A DNA stretch of 64,000 bases from Pyrocephalus nanus (GCA_038380795.1 CM076268.1:2845001-2909000), one strand, 5' to 3'. Numbered from the stretch's first letter, positions 21,850 to 35,171 are shown. Numbers and translations: made by a program. The notes: a model not told the origin generated them from the sequence alone.

Positions 21850-22120
21850 ACAGCTTGCTCTGCTGTGGAACTGTTCATTGTAAAGTAAAAAGCAACCCTT
21901 GTTTGCCTGCAGTCTTTATAGAGAGGGATTTTTTTTCATGTGGAGAGAAGGAAATGAAGGATGAAAATGTTAATGGAGGAAGAGCATGTGTTTCAAGGTG
22001 ATGGATTTATGCGTCCCCTTGTTCCTTGTTTTACTTCCCTGCATTTTTTCATTTCTCTCAGGATGTTTTATTAAAAAAAAAAAAATTAAAAACTTAAGGT
22101 GATGCTTCTCCAGTGCATCA

Positions 22121-22172
22121 ACTTTGTTATAACGTCACTTTGTTATAACTAAATAACTTCAGTTATTTAGTT
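22121..22172. repeat. Direct repeat followed by a 26-bp palindrome
   Basis: ACTTTGTTATAAC occurs twice, at 22121-22133 and 22137-22149. The second copy runs into a perfect 12-bp inverted repeat, AACTAAATAACT (22147-22158) and AGTTATTTAGTT (22161-22172), with a two-base centre. Confidence 0.9.
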
Positions 22173-22639
22173 CCTTGTGGAACCAGGATTCAAACCCTGA
22201 CAGAAACCTTTTCAGCTCCAGGGAGCTGAATTTAATTTCAATTTAGGGCCTTGCTATAAGGCTGAGGGACAATTCCTGTGGCTGAAATCGGTGAGGAAAA
22301 CCTTGTTTCTCTTGGCACAGGATCAACCTCTGCATCAAAATGGTGGTAAATAGGGCTTTCCAGAGTTTATTTGCTACTGCAGCATCAGAATCCCCTTTAC
22401 AGACAGAGAAATACTTATTTCAAATTTTAAATGCCTAAAATAGAGGCTGTGGTTTATGTTGTTTGCATGTAATGCATTATTGTGGCCATTATTAATTCCC
22501 CCAGTAACTCTTTACCATTAGAAAAAAAAAATTGCATTGCAGGACAGTAAGTATCTACCAGCAGGAATGGTTATTTTTTTTTTTTCCCAGCTTCTAATGC
22601 ATCAGCCTTTCATCCCTTTATATAAGATTTACCTCTAAC

Positions 22640-23110
22640 CCAGCATCTTTCACCCGTTATCTATAATGTATAATTATAAATACATTGTAGTCTTGAGTAA
22701 GTACAATTAAAAAGGGTAATTCGTTTCCCTACCTCTCTCCCATCCTCCCACCCAAGTCCTTAGGTTTAATTTTCATGATTATGTTAGATTATGAGTCATT
22801 TTAAATCATGGTATCCAGTAGAGACTACTCCTACTCTGCAGCTCTTTTCAACAGTTGTTTATGGTAGTTTCAGCCTCTTTCTGCCTCTCTGAGGCTCTTT
22901 ATTTTTAAAGCAAGGCAGACAAGGCCTAAAATTATTCCATTAAAGAGGTGCAATTTTTGTAATGGGACTTAGAGTGCTCTGCAGAAGTGCAGGCAAGTTT
23001 CTTCAATATCCTGAGCATTATTCGCTCATTTAGTTAAATGATGTTTCTAATTCCCTGGTAATTACATGTAATGAGGCACTCTTTCTCTTCTTGATGAGAC
23101 TTTAGCTTAA
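22640..23110. promoter_or_regulatory. Candidate conserved non-coding element
   Basis: AT-rich, repeat-free sequence with many homeodomain-, POU- and AP-1-like words, such as TATAATTATAAA, GATTATGAGTCATTTTAAAT, TTATTCGCTCATTTAGTTAA and GGTAATTACATGTAATGAG. No reading frame is retained. This is the densest such block between BUB3 and 26 kb. Confidence 0.4.
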
Positions 23111-23156
23111 TATGAGATGTCGTATTTTTTCTTTTTTTTTTTTCCTTCTCTCTCTC

Positions 23157-23187
<31 letters not shown>

Positions 23188-26100
23188 GGATAATTACCCT
23201 TCCCAGGAAAAGCAGGGGGTTTGTTGTGCAGAATATATAGCAAATTATTTTATTTCCTGCCATCTTGACTGCCAGTAAATTATAAAATTAAGTTTCAGTG
23301 GAGCATTAGCACCATTTTGGAAAGGCTTGAGATTTTTTTTTTTTTCTTCTTATTCATGTATTGATGTCCTTTGGGACTGTTGAGCTATTATTCATAGAAT
23401 AGATGTTTTTCTGCCAGTTCCTAGTATTAGATGGTATTGAAGCAGCAACACAGGTTTAATTTTTTTTTTTCCTGGATAATATCCAACACAGAATGGTCTT
23501 GTTAGTTGCTTTTTATATCAGGTAATTATCTTTATAAAGTTTTAGTAACACTTCTCCCCCTCTCTTGGTGACTAATTAGATTTAGTTTTATGTATGTTGT
23601 AATATTAAATGCTGGGGGGGGTTGCTTTTTGTTTTCAGTTCTGGGTGGCTGTTCTTTCTTAAATTTCTTACATCTGAATAGCATTTAGGGCATTGGAATG
23701 AATGAAAAGATGTAGGATGCAGCATTTCCCTTCAGTAAAAATGGAATCAACAGTAATTTGAATTACTCTTATTTCCTATATTTTGTCAGTGTCATTTTCT
23801 TCCTGTTATTCTGACGAGGTGACTCTGTCTGCTTTTTTTTTTTAAATTATTTTTAATTTGTTTTTATTTGCTTTTAAATTCAAAGTACTGTAAAAATTAT
23901 GAATAGAATGCCATCTGTATAAGGGCAATCTCTGCATTAGGAGTTGAATTGCCATTTTAAAAGCCATTTAGTCGTCTAATTCTTATAGAAAATCCAGGTA
24001 TGGATTTACCTCAGCTACCTTTAGCTCTGTAAAAGCAAGGTTTTTAGTCTAAATGAGGAATGCACAGGGCTCCCCTGTATCCAGCTTTTGGGGTATTGTT
24101 AAATAAAACATCTGTTTGTGCAAGACACATCCACTCTGTGCCCTCACCTTACAGGAGGAAGCAAAATCAAATCAAAATCCAGTTGTGGGGGGGAAAGCCT
24201 TATGGTCCAGCAGGGGTGGCTGGAGACGGAATGGGAGAAAAGAAGGTGAAATTAATTATTGAGCTCTTGTGGGACTTCTCACTTTCTCTCTCTCTCTGTG
24301 GAAGAGACTTTTTGAATTAGTTGGGAAGACTTGTCCCTGCTCATCCTGGCAATGGCACGAAGAGAAGGCCATGGAAGAGCCTGCATGCTTTAAAATATTT
24401 TAATTTAAGGGCTTTGTAGGGTCTGCATCTGAATCCACAGTGATCAAAGCATGAAAGTGGTGGGCTCCTGTGGCAGCAGTGCACTTTTTCTGCCTAAGAA
24501 ACCACGGTGCTGCAAAGTCCTGAATATAGAGGCACATCTTCATGATAAAACCAAGATTTTGAGAGGCTAAAGTGCAATCAGCGGTAGAAAATAAATGTCA
24601 TAAATAACTTTTTGATCCCAAATAGTGTGACCCCAATTCTGTAGAAAGAAGCTGGAAAAATATGACTGCATCTCACTCTTTATTTCATCTTAAGCAATTT
24701 GACATCAATCAAATGACTATAGAGGCAAAGGCATGAACGTTTATTTCCCAGCCCACAGGATTGCTGTCAAATTGCAATTTTCAAAATTGAAAGAGTTGTT
24801 AAGCTAGATTTTCCCCATTTTCTTCCTAGTTCTACCCCTCAAACTTTCAGAAATGTGCCTCTCAATTTTGCAGGGTACTCTCCTCCAGCGTGCAGGGAAA
24901 TTAAAGAAGCTCCTGAAAAAAATTCCTTGCCACGCAGTGGTAAAATCTCCTTTTCCTGTCTGCGAGTCAGTGTGTGAACCCAGAGGGAGAGCACATCAAA
25001 GAACGGGGAAGGGAGGAAATTTGAGCATTAAGATCTTGTTCTGGTGAGGTTGACAGCTGGAAGGAACAAGTTTGGCACCTCCATGTCACATGATTTAAAG
25101 CTCTCTGGCTGTGACTGGTTGCCTCCAATCTGCTCCAAAACTCAAAGCAAATACCCAGACCTGCTCAGAAAGGGAACCTGCAGCTTCATGGGTGTCTACC
25201 TGGAGTAAAACCTTCTCTTCAACATTATGGGAAGGCAGGGCATGCAATCGTGAAATGCTTTTGCAACAGCAGAGTTTGGGAAGTCCCAGAGGAGATCTGT
25301 GCTCTGTTATCAAGAAAGGTACAGAAACCCACTGAGGCAGCTCCCAGTCAGGAGAATTTACACTCAAACCAGGTGATACTAGTGATGGGAATGGTTCTCA
25401 TTCTTGCCATCCACTCTCAGAAGGAATGGTCTGAGAAAGTGCCTTCTCTTTTACTAATGCACTCGTGCTGAGTGGTATTTATGAGGAATGTAACCACCCC
25501 CTCAACTGCTCCAAAAATTTGGGAGGAAGCTAAATATGATCAGGGCTTTACTGTCTCCTAAAGTTTCTCTAAGTTTATGAAATCCAGAGCTCCTGGATAG
25601 CCCTGAGCAGGTCAACACGTCCCTCATCTTTAAAACCAGCTATAATGTTCTGCTCATGTCTTCCAGTTCCACTATCGTAGTAACTTCAAAGCCTGCCTAA
25701 TATATGCAATTTTCTCTTAAAACAACAACAACAGAAAGCTTCTAGTGGAGAGAGTGCCTGTCTGGGCTGTGCTGACCCATGTTTAGCTGTGAACTCTGCT
25801 GAAGGAATTCCAGCTTCTTTCTAAGATGCTGCCCCAACTGTTTGGGTGCAGAGTCCCCCAGCCTGTCCTCAGGTACCAGGTATGAAGCTCCTGATTTGCT
25901 ATTTTTCAAATACTTCTTTTTTTCCCCCTGAGGTACAATGTTTGGATTTTCCATTTTCATCTCCATCTTAATCTTCCTTTTTATTTTGCTCTAGGAACTT
26001 TTGTATCTGATGAAGAAAAAAAGTAAAAGAGGGTGGGAGAGGAGAATAGGAAACTCAGTTCCATTCCAGTTGCTCCTATTGTACATTTTACACCGTAATA

Positions 26101-26799
26101 AGAAAGTACCATGTTGGGAGGCTTCAGTATGAAAACCTGAAAAATTATGACAGTGTGTGGTTTGTACCAGGGCTTAAATGTTGGCAGATGCCACCAAATT
26201 AAACCTGTGTTGCTTGCTAATGTGTAGGCATTCAGGTATGTGTGTCAGGCAGTTTTGGACAGCGCAGTGCTGGAGAATTATTCCCTGCTCTGGAGCGTTC
26301 TCTCCATGCAGCTGCTTGAGGAGGGTCCACCCTCCAGGCCAGCAGGAGGAAGCAGCAGCGCTGCTCCAGGGTGAGCCTGGGCTTGCTGAAAGCCTGCTGG
26401 TTGTCCCTGAGGCAGGAGAAAGGTGGACTTGGCTGGTTTTTTTGCTCCTCTGCAGGACATGGCCCAACAGGCTCAGACGCTGCTGGTTGTGGCAGCGTCA
26501 TGGAAACCTGTCTATCAGAACTGGACTAGCTCCAGCACTCCTTTCACGAGGGCTAATTAGGAGCCATCAGATTAAATTCCCTGTGACTTTATTAGAGTAT
26601 CCCTAAGCCAGTGGCCTGTAGGCAAAAGCCCTGTTAGAGAACCAAGAAGTAGCTGTTTGTTGATGTTTCTGTCTCCCAGCCCCAGACATTGCCCGTGTCC
26701 TGATGGTGATGTGGCTCTGTCACATGCACTTACACCACTGAAGATTAGGATACTCAGTTCAGATTGTTACAAATGCCTTTATCCATTCTCATTGACATT
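23111..26799. other. AT-rich intergenic DNA
   Basis: Starts with a (CT)n and T25 tract (about 23147-23185) and several further T-runs to 23865. The remainder is mixed sequence without a recognised gene or CR1. Confidence 0.55.
23147..23185. repeat. (CT)n followed by poly-T
   Basis: A short CT dinucleotide run leads into about 27 T residues. Confidence 0.9.
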
Positions 26800-27130
26800 T
26801 TAAACAAACGGTGATATATTTAGTACAATAATTACAGTTATTTGATTACCTTTCTTTTAGCCTGAAGTAGAAGGCAACTGACAGATGTGAATACCTCTGA
26901 GACCAATACTCTGTAATAAACTAACATTATTTATTACAGGATGCATTTTATTAATAGGAATTGGCAGTAATTAATTCACTAAAGTTGATGTTACTAATAA
27001 TTACATGTAATTCATGAAATATTTATGAAAGAAAACTGTGTATAAAAATGATGCAAAGGTCATTTAGCTAATTAGTTAATAAATGCCACCAACATCTCGA
27101 GAGTCTCTCTAATTCTGAATAGTTTCAGCT
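26800..27130. promoter_or_regulatory. Candidate enhancer with a TAATTA cluster
   Basis: Four TAATTA homeodomain cores lie within 250 bp (26829-26834, 26968-26973, 26998-27003, 27069-27074). They are accompanied by ATTTATTACAGG, TTAATAAATGCC and other AT-rich words. There is no repeat and no ORF of note. HMX-, DLX- and LIM-type homeodomains bind related cores. Confidence 0.4.
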
Positions 27131-30012
27131 TTTTCTTAGTGGAGTAATTTTTGAAACATTTTTGTCTTCGTGAGTGACATCCTGACATGGAAGCCAACGT
27201 TTCTGGTTATTGTTTTGAGCCAATGTACGTACTGTTTCCTTTGCTAATCCACTTTGTCCTCTTTCCTTGTTCATAGTGAAAGATCCTAACTAGAGATAGC
27301 ACTAGCTCAATCTAATTTGGGTTATCAGTGAGTTGTGGTGTCTCCCAGTTTAAGGATATATGAATATATCTCTGTCTTTTTAACTTGATTCCACTGACTT
27401 TCCATGGAATCAAATAATCATCATCCAAATTAATAGCTGACATCTGAACTGGAAAAATCTTAATGCCATTTCTGCTTGGATTGAATCTGATGGCAAAAGA
27501 GCCCATTGACCTTGTGAGCTGCAGGATCAGCCCCTGGGCCGCTCCATGGCCATACCTGGGAGGGGGATATTGCACTGGTTTGTGCCATGGGAAACACTGC
27601 TGGTATTTGTAGAGGAAGGTGCAGAATGATGTTCTCTTGTCAATTAGGGCATCCTGTTTAACACAGACCGTGAAGACCTTCACCCTCTTCAGAATTAAAT
27701 GACTTGTGTTTGGTTGGTGCCAGTTTTTCAGACACACTTAGGCGCAGTTTGAAATGCTGAGAGCCAGAGAATCCACCACATCTTTTTTTTGTCACGTGCT
27801 CCAGCAGTCTGGCAGGCTCACCCTTCAAACCTGGATGGATCTGGCTTCAGTTTCTGGCTGCAAGTCTTTGTCAAACACAAATTATTATGCTCAGAGAAGA
27901 CTTTGTCTTATAAAATTCCACGTTGCCTTCTGAAGAAAGGCAGAGCCGGTGATCTAATAATGTTCTTGTCCACGAGCCTGTGAGAGCCACCTTTGCACTT
28001 CCCTCATTCTGGCATTGCTCTCTGCTCAGTCATAAAACAACCTTCAGCACTCTGCCTTTTGGCAGAGGAGGGAATTGCTTAAGGGCTTCGGGGACGAGGA
28101 GGTGAAGCGAGTGCCATGCTCGCTGCCTTAAATCCAGGGGTGAGGAGTGGTGACAAAGGGCTGATGTCACTTCAACACTCTGGGTGGGTTAAGTGGCTCT
28201 GGAGCGGCTCTGGGCAGGGAGATGGACACAGGGCTGCCCTAAATCAGGGAGGGGCTGGCCCATAGTCGTGCTCTTTCTTGAATAGCTGTTCCCTGTCTCA
28301 GTGTGGCTGCACTGACCAGGAGCTCAGGTCCTTCAAAGCAAACCTGTGTTCCTCTTGTTTTGTGACCAGGAGATTGCTGACCAGTGAGAATAATTGGGTC
28401 CTGAGAGCTTGTTTCTCAAGTTTGCCATTCACAGCAACAATATATCCACTGGATCACCCTTTATTAAGAGCCTGTCCATGTGGGATAGTGTGTATGATAA
28501 TGCCTTTCATGGTTGTCTATCCACTGATATTCCAAACATCCATAGATCAAACTCAGAACTGCTGTCTGTGATCTACACACAAACTGAGTTACAGGTCTGT
28601 AACTGCTCTGAATCTGAGTGTCTCATGCCTTATTCAGTTTTGGTGAGCTAACTTTAAAGGATAAATCTTAAAAAAACCAATTCTACTGCATGGTAAGATC
28701 TTGTACAGAAATTTTTATGACATTAGACAATAAAATGTATCTGGGTAGGCTGGGTAGTCTTGAATGGTGAATGAACATCAGTAGAAATTACTCTGGCTGA
28801 TGAACATTTGTCTTTTACTTAATAGCTGTTATCCTTCTTAAGCACAAACTGTGCCCCATTAAATTTGAAGATGTTCAGCCTCAGCTGAACAGGCCAGCTC
28901 AGATCTTTGCATTTTCTGCCAGTGGGGTTGTCAGGTGTTTAACATGATGTGTTCTGCACAAGCCATTCATTTCTCTGCAAATACATTTCTATTTTTCACG
29001 AGGCAGCAGAGATGGGATCATGCCTGGCTGTCTTGTGTTTATTTGCATCAAATTGGCCTGAAAGGGTTTTCCTTGAATTAGTTAACTTTCTGAGCAAGTT
29101 TTCTGGAGGAAGAGGATTTTTGCCACTAGCAAAGGGACCCAGGTCAAACACATGCTGTGTTACCCTCCTACCCTGTCAGTTCATGTTCCTTTTAATGCAC
29201 AGGTGAAAAATGGGGTCTTGAGAGAAACAAATCAGTCCCTGCTGAGCAGAGATGTGTTCCTTCAGATGGCAAAGGTGGGGCAAAATGGTGCTGGTGATGT
29301 TTGGGGTCTGGATGTTACTGTCTGTTTAGAACTTGGTGGAGGAACTGAGATGAAAGACCTGCAAATGACATCTGCAAGGATCAGGAATTAATTACTTTGG
29401 ATGTTCACTTCCCAACTCTACTTTTAACAAGATACTGAATCCTTTTTTTTCTGTGAGTCCCCAAAACCTTTGAGGTGACGTCCCTCTGAAAAGATAATAG
29501 AGAGAGAAAACAACAACAGAAAATAAAGAGGCAAGAAAAGATGGAGAATGCAAGGCCATTCCCAGCTTCTGGCTTCACCTCTTTGTCTTGGCCAGCTCCT
29601 GGTGGGGAATAGAGCCCCTCAGGCTCTGCTGGCTGGTGTTATTGGCAGCTTTCCTTCAGCTGTTGAGATGAAACCCAGAGAGACTTATAAACCTGGACTG
29701 GCCAGGCTCAGGCACTTCCAAATGCCATCACTTTGTACTCTAATATACCAGTATATACAGAATAACACACTGATTACCGTGGGTCTACTTTCTTTAACAT
29801 GAACCGGAATTTAGGCATTAGAAAAGAATTATTGTGTTTAGCAAAGAGAGAGGCGTTCTTAACCCTGTGTTCCCTACTGAGTTTCCCTTGTCCCTCTGGA
29901 AAATACATGCCTGTGTGGTGTTGAAGAGGATGAGCCAGAGCCATATCAATCTCTTGGTCTTCCCCTGGTAAATCCATCTCAGCTCATTAGTAAATGGCAA
30001 GATTTGGTCCTG

Positions 30013-30078
30013 CATTATTCTATAGCCTAACCGAATAGGTAAACAATTTTCTGAGATTATTTGAATTGCCTGCCTTGG
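30013..30078 (+). repeat. Dispersed 65-bp repeat, copy 1
   Basis: Shares the blocks TAGCCTAACcGAATAGG, GAGATTATTTGAAT and GCcTTGG with a second copy at 34438-34500, same orientation. Not part of a repeat family I recognise. Confidence 0.7.
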
Positions 30079-31965
30079 AAAATAAAAAAAATGAAAAAAC
30101 TCTCGTTATTCTCAGCTAATAAACAGACCCTCAGGAAGAAAAAGCTTCAGCAGCAAACAGACGGAAGAGCAAAACAAGGTGAGGGAAATATGCACTGGAG
30201 GGTCTGCTGTACAGAATCTGTACAAACCCACAGCACCTCTTCCTGCTCTGTAAATATTTTAGCCTTTCCTTCAAGCTCCAAACAGTCCTGCTGGGAATTG
30301 CCTTGGGAAAAGACGGAACAATTCTGAATTGCCTGGAATGAGCCTCCTCCCCAACAGGCAACTGGTCCTGATAGAACAATTTGAAACTCTCTGTCTCCTT
30401 ATCTCCTGTCGACTTCATTTTTCAGAAGGGGCAACAGGACCAAATTAAATCGTTGTGCTGCAGACAGTCTGTCTGATTGCCTTGAGAACGTTGCCCATTT
30501 TGAAGATTTCCTCCAGCAGCTCAAAGCTGAGGCAAGAGGGAGGTTCATGTGTGCCCATGCACACAGATGCACACAACCTGTGCCTTCCTGCTCTTACACT
30601 CACTCAATTCTCAGATACACTTACAGCAGAAAGAAATTCAGAGTCCAGTAGTTCTACCCTTGGTCAGCTCTGGATGGTTGAAAATGTCAAAAGTTCCCCC
30701 TTTCCCCTCCACCCCCTTTTTTTTTGTCAAATCCCCACCTTTTTTTTTTTTTTTTCTCCAAAATCTTGAGGGAGAACTTAAAGAAAGAAAATACTGAGAT
30801 GTATATGTTAGTTTAATCCAAACATTCCTTGTGGACAGAAGCGCAGGGAAGCGTTACAGGCTGCACTTGGATCTGATTTGTTGTGTTCACCTACAGCAGG
30901 AGAAAAAGGCTTGGTTGTCTTTTGTCTTTGGTATTTTTTTACATCTCCTTCTCCTCTCTGAAGCCTCAGTTGGTTGCAAAAGGTTTGATTTTTGACTGAG
31001 ATGCAGCTGTTAGGGCTGAACAGGCACGGTGAGCAGGGAGGGAGGGGAAGAAGCTGGGAAATGAGATGCACTGCAGCCAGCAAATGGATTTGCAGAACCT
31101 GATTGCTGTGTAGCAAAAGAAGCCTCTGGGGTATATTTTACTTACTGATGGGCAGGAGAGAGCCTGTGTTCTTGGGACATGTTCCTAAGGCCTGCAATGC
31201 ACAATCATGACCCTTGGATCGTGTCCAAGTGCTGCTTGCTCAGAGTCCCGGTGGCTCTCGGGCGTCATTAAATCAAGACGGATGTCACTTCCCATCTCAT
31301 TGACAATGCACTACCTGGAGCAGGGGTTGCATGGAGCATTCCTTTTCCAGCAGAGACTCCTGCCTCGGGGGAGGTTTGATCTAGTTAGGAAGAAAGGAGG
31401 AAAACCTTTTCTCGTGGCCCAGTCTGCTGGTCACGGGGTGTATGACTCACCCAACCCTGTTCCCCGAGAGCTTTGTGCTACACTCGGGGGATCTGAGACA
31501 ACTCCCCTCTGCTGAGGGCATGGACATAGAAAGGGATGAGCTGTGTCTTCAGGCTGGAGTCATTCCCCATGCTAGGACAGTTTCAGGAAGCTTTTATTGT
31601 GTGTTGGCTCCTGCTCCAGACCCTCAGCTGTATTTGCTCCTCCACTGACTACAGGGAGATGCTCTCTCTGTGTTCCTGCTCTAGACTTGCTTCTTAATCT
31701 CTTACAAAGTCATAAACCATCAGGTTAAATCCTTCCAATTAATTACAGGGACAACATAAATATCTGGGGAGGGATTATTGCACAATTTCTGTGTTGGGAA
31801 GCTACCTTCATATTTGACCTAGTATTTATTCTTGTGTTTATAGAAACCTCAGGGGTTCTCAGTAAAGAAGCCAACATGAAAGACTGGTAATTGTGTCTTC
31901 AGCAGCAGATTAACATATACAGAATGCAGTATTTGCATTTTATTAGATATGCAGATAGGCAAGAT

Positions 31966-32027
31966 ATTTATATATTTTTATATATAAATATGTGTAAAGA
32001 TAAAGATATTTTTATAAATATATTTTT
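31966..32027. repeat. AT-rich low-complexity stretch
   Basis: Irregular (TA)n/(ATTT)n sequence with almost no G or C. Confidence 0.8.
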
Positions 32028-32789
32028 TGAAAATAATTAGAGTTTGTGAAAGGAAAGAAAACACATTATTAAGGGAGAGTCTTCACCATCTACTCCCCTG
32101 TGCAGAAAGATATCTTAACCTTAACCAAGACAGCTTTAAACAGAACTGGAAATCTTCTCAAGTCTACTCTGGAAGTAAACATGGGGCAAAAGACAGGTTG
32201 AGATGTACAACAGCAGGAGTTTCAGTTGTCAGGTGCCCACACAGGTGATAATTTCCAGGAACATGTTGGGTGTCAATGATCTTTGCTCTGAGCAAGCAAA
32301 ACATAAAGGTTGGTACCCATTCCTAGTTTTGGGTTTGTACCAAATCATGCAATAATTTAGTTTAAAAGAGACCATCAAGAGACCACGTGGTCCAGACCTG
32401 GCTGAAAGCAGACACCCTCGGGTGGGCTGTGCTCTCACTGAAATGCTCTGTGCTCTACTGGATCAGCATGAAGCCACTTTTACAGAGCCAGGCCCTTAGT
32501 CTGAGAAAATGCTGGGACATGTCCCCATGTGGAAAACGAGAATGATGTAATGACAGATGGGAATTTAGGGAAAACTCTGGTAATGCACACGTTTTTGGGT
32601 CTGAATTCTGGCTAAGTTTCCTTTTGGCACCAAGCAAAAGAAAGGTGCTCTGACACTACAGCCTGTCTCTGTGCCCGTGTTTGTGGCATGTGAAAGCAGT
32701 GTCTTGAATTAGAATGAAAGCCTTTTGGTGTTGAATCTGTGGATGCTGACCGTCAAAATGTGGATTTAAGGAAAGCAGCTGCAGTCCCA

Positions 32790-32899
32790 GCACAGGCATG
32801 GTCTAGTGGAAGGAAAGTGTCCCTGCCCATGGCAGAGGGTTGGAAGGAGATGGTCTTTCAGGTCCCTTCCAACCCAAACCATTCTGTAATTCTGTGATA
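32790..32899 (+). mobile_element. CR1 LINE 3' end fragment
   Basis: Contains GGTCTAGTGGAAGGAAAGTG, the TCCCTGCCCATGGCAG block, GGTCCCTTCCAACCCAAACC and the terminal ATTCTGTAATTCTGTGA, the typical CR1 3' end. Only about 110 bases remain, the usual severe 5' truncation. Confidence 0.93.
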
Positions 32900-35171
32900 G
32901 GCACACTCAATATGCTGTAAGCTGCTGGAGTGCTTTTCCTTGGATCCAGCCCCTTTCTGTGCATGTGTTTTATTATATCCTCTCTGCCCAGCCATGCTCC
33001 CAACACCGAGTATTCCTGGACAAAGGAGACATGATGAAATTAAAAATAAAAAAGACTTAAGGAAATATAGACAGTCGGGAAAACAAACCCATGCTTTTCT
33101 CTGGGAGCACTTGGTGGAAACCCTAGAAGGTGTTAAATTGATTTAATCCTTGCCTTGTTTTATTTGGCCACTGCTTGGAAAATGCTGCTGTTGTTTTTGG
33201 CATAAGAAAGGAGTTCTGTAATTTTAGCCAGTGATTCCGAGTGTAGTGTTGGACATGAGTATTTTCAGAGATGATTTTTAAAAAGCTGCTTTAAAAAGCT
33301 CTCTTACACAGTAGAATAGAAGCTTTTCTAAAGCCCTTTCCCCCACTCTTTCTTCTGGAAAACACATTTGTAACTATTAGTTGGGTGTCATGTTTCGTGA
33401 TGGAGGTATTTTCTTCCTTTGCATCCCCTTGTCGAGGGGTGAGGACTGAGGGCTAAGGGAGGAAGGCTCCTGCCTCTCCAGCCCTGATCATGGTCATGAA
33501 TCATGTCAGTCCAAATGGGAACCTGAGGGCTCCAGGAATTTACAACTCCCTTTCTGCTGAAAAGTTTTTTTTTCTGAGAGGTTTTCAGTCTAAAGAAGCA
33601 TCCTTTCATTAATTGCACTGTTACCTCAAAAACTGATTGGAAGTACTTAAAACTAGAGATCCTCTGCTGTGTTTTACTCAAAAAGCAATTTATCTTGTCC
33701 CAGTTCAAATGCCATAACATAATAAGGAATAGCCCCAAAACTTGTTGGAAAAAGAGAAGTCCAAACAAGCCAAGCTGCAGAATAGATACTTTCTATTAAT
33801 ATCTCCTGCCAATACAAGTTCAATAAAAGTTATGGAACTGGAAACTTTATTAATTTCCTTCTAAAAGGTTAAATTCTGTGTATACTAAGGTTATTATCTA
33901 TAGATGTTTCACGAAAATGGATTAAAATTTGAAATAAACAAAAATATTTTCCCTGGAGGACAATTTCCCATTGGTGCCACTCACTCTGATAGTGAAGCAC
34001 TTGCTCTCATGGAACCCTGTAAATAAAAGCTGGAAAACACTTAGGAAGATATTAGAAGAAAGCACAAGATCAGAAAGAGCAACAAGTTGTGGGTGTTGCC
34101 TTATCTGTCATAGCAGTCTGACAGTTTATGGAGATTTTCCTTTTTAAGCTCCCATTTCCTTTCTGTGAGCCTGATCGTGGGCACAGCTGTGTGCCTGTGT
34201 GTGCCCAAAGTGGTGCCATGTGTGCTAAAGCTGTTTAAGAATAGATATTTAAGAATAAGACCAGATGGCAGTGAAATCTGCATTTGTATCTGACCATTTT
34301 TTTGCTGCCATTTTGCTTCCAGAATGTTAAAGTAAAAATAAGACTTCCTGTTTCCAGAGCACTGGGTTCCTCCCTGTTTCTAACAAGTAGGGTAAATGCT
34401 TATATTTTCCTTACTGCTTGTTTAAATATTTAATCACCATTATTACGTAGCCTAACTGAATAGGAAAACACTTTGAGATTATTTGAATCAGCTGCTTTGG
34501 CACCTCCACCTTTAAAGAAATAAAAAATGCTAACCCCAAGTTTGGCTTAATCAAAGCTCGTGGTTCTTAAAGATTTTGTTGCTAAGTTATTTGGTGATAA
34601 CTTTTCTTGGGGAAAGTCATCCTTCATTTTGATCAGTCAGGAGGGGCATTCATTGTGTTGTATCTGTACTTCCCCAGTTGTACCTGCATTACTGTTTGTG
34701 GTGGATTGAACTTTTTTTAAGCTGGTAATACAAGGTGTGTGTTTGCAGGCAATTCTGTGTGTGAATTCTGATGGCTCTTCCCATGCCTTGCATTTGTCAA
34801 TATTGGCTGTCACTGCTGTTGTGTGGTCAATTTATCTACTCACTGGGTTTCTCTGAGATTTCTCTGAACATGATCAGTGCAAATTACTTTCTAATCCATG
34901 GCAATAATTTGCTTCTCACCTCTCACTGTCTTTTCTAACAACCTTTTAGTGGTTTTGAGAAAAGTCTGTCAAAAGTCACAAGCTGGGCTTCTGTCTTTGC
35001 TTCCTTCAAGCTCTTAGCATGGAATAGAAATAGCAATAATAAGCAGCTTCCCTAAAGGAACATTTTGTCCAGTGCTCTGTGATGGTTTTTTAATTCTTTT
35101 TTGGTGTGAGAAGAAGCTTTTGCACTGATAGTTCACGACTACTGGACAATGATACAGTGCATGTTTGGGTT
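32900..35171. other. Intergenic DNA without recognised genes
   Basis: No exon or transposon identified. Holds the second copy of the dispersed 65-bp repeat. Confidence 0.55.
34438..34500 (+). repeat. Dispersed 65-bp repeat, copy 2
   Basis: Aligns with 30013-30078 across CATTATT, TAGCCTAACtGAATAGG, GAGATTATTTGAAT and GCtTTGG with a few substitutions and a short indel. Confidence 0.7.

Larger units (their letters stand above)
20621..22639. other. Intergenic DNA with two short palindromes
   Basis: No gene or transposon recognised. Contains perfect inverted repeats at 21825-21849 and 22147-22172, and several A/T runs. Confidence 0.6.
27131..32789. other. Intergenic DNA without recognised genes
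   Basis: Mixed sequence with no exon or CR1 I can identify. Contains one member of a dispersed 65-bp repeat pair (30013-30078), T-runs at 30717-30755, and an AT-only low-complexity stretch at about 31966-32027. Confidence 0.55.
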
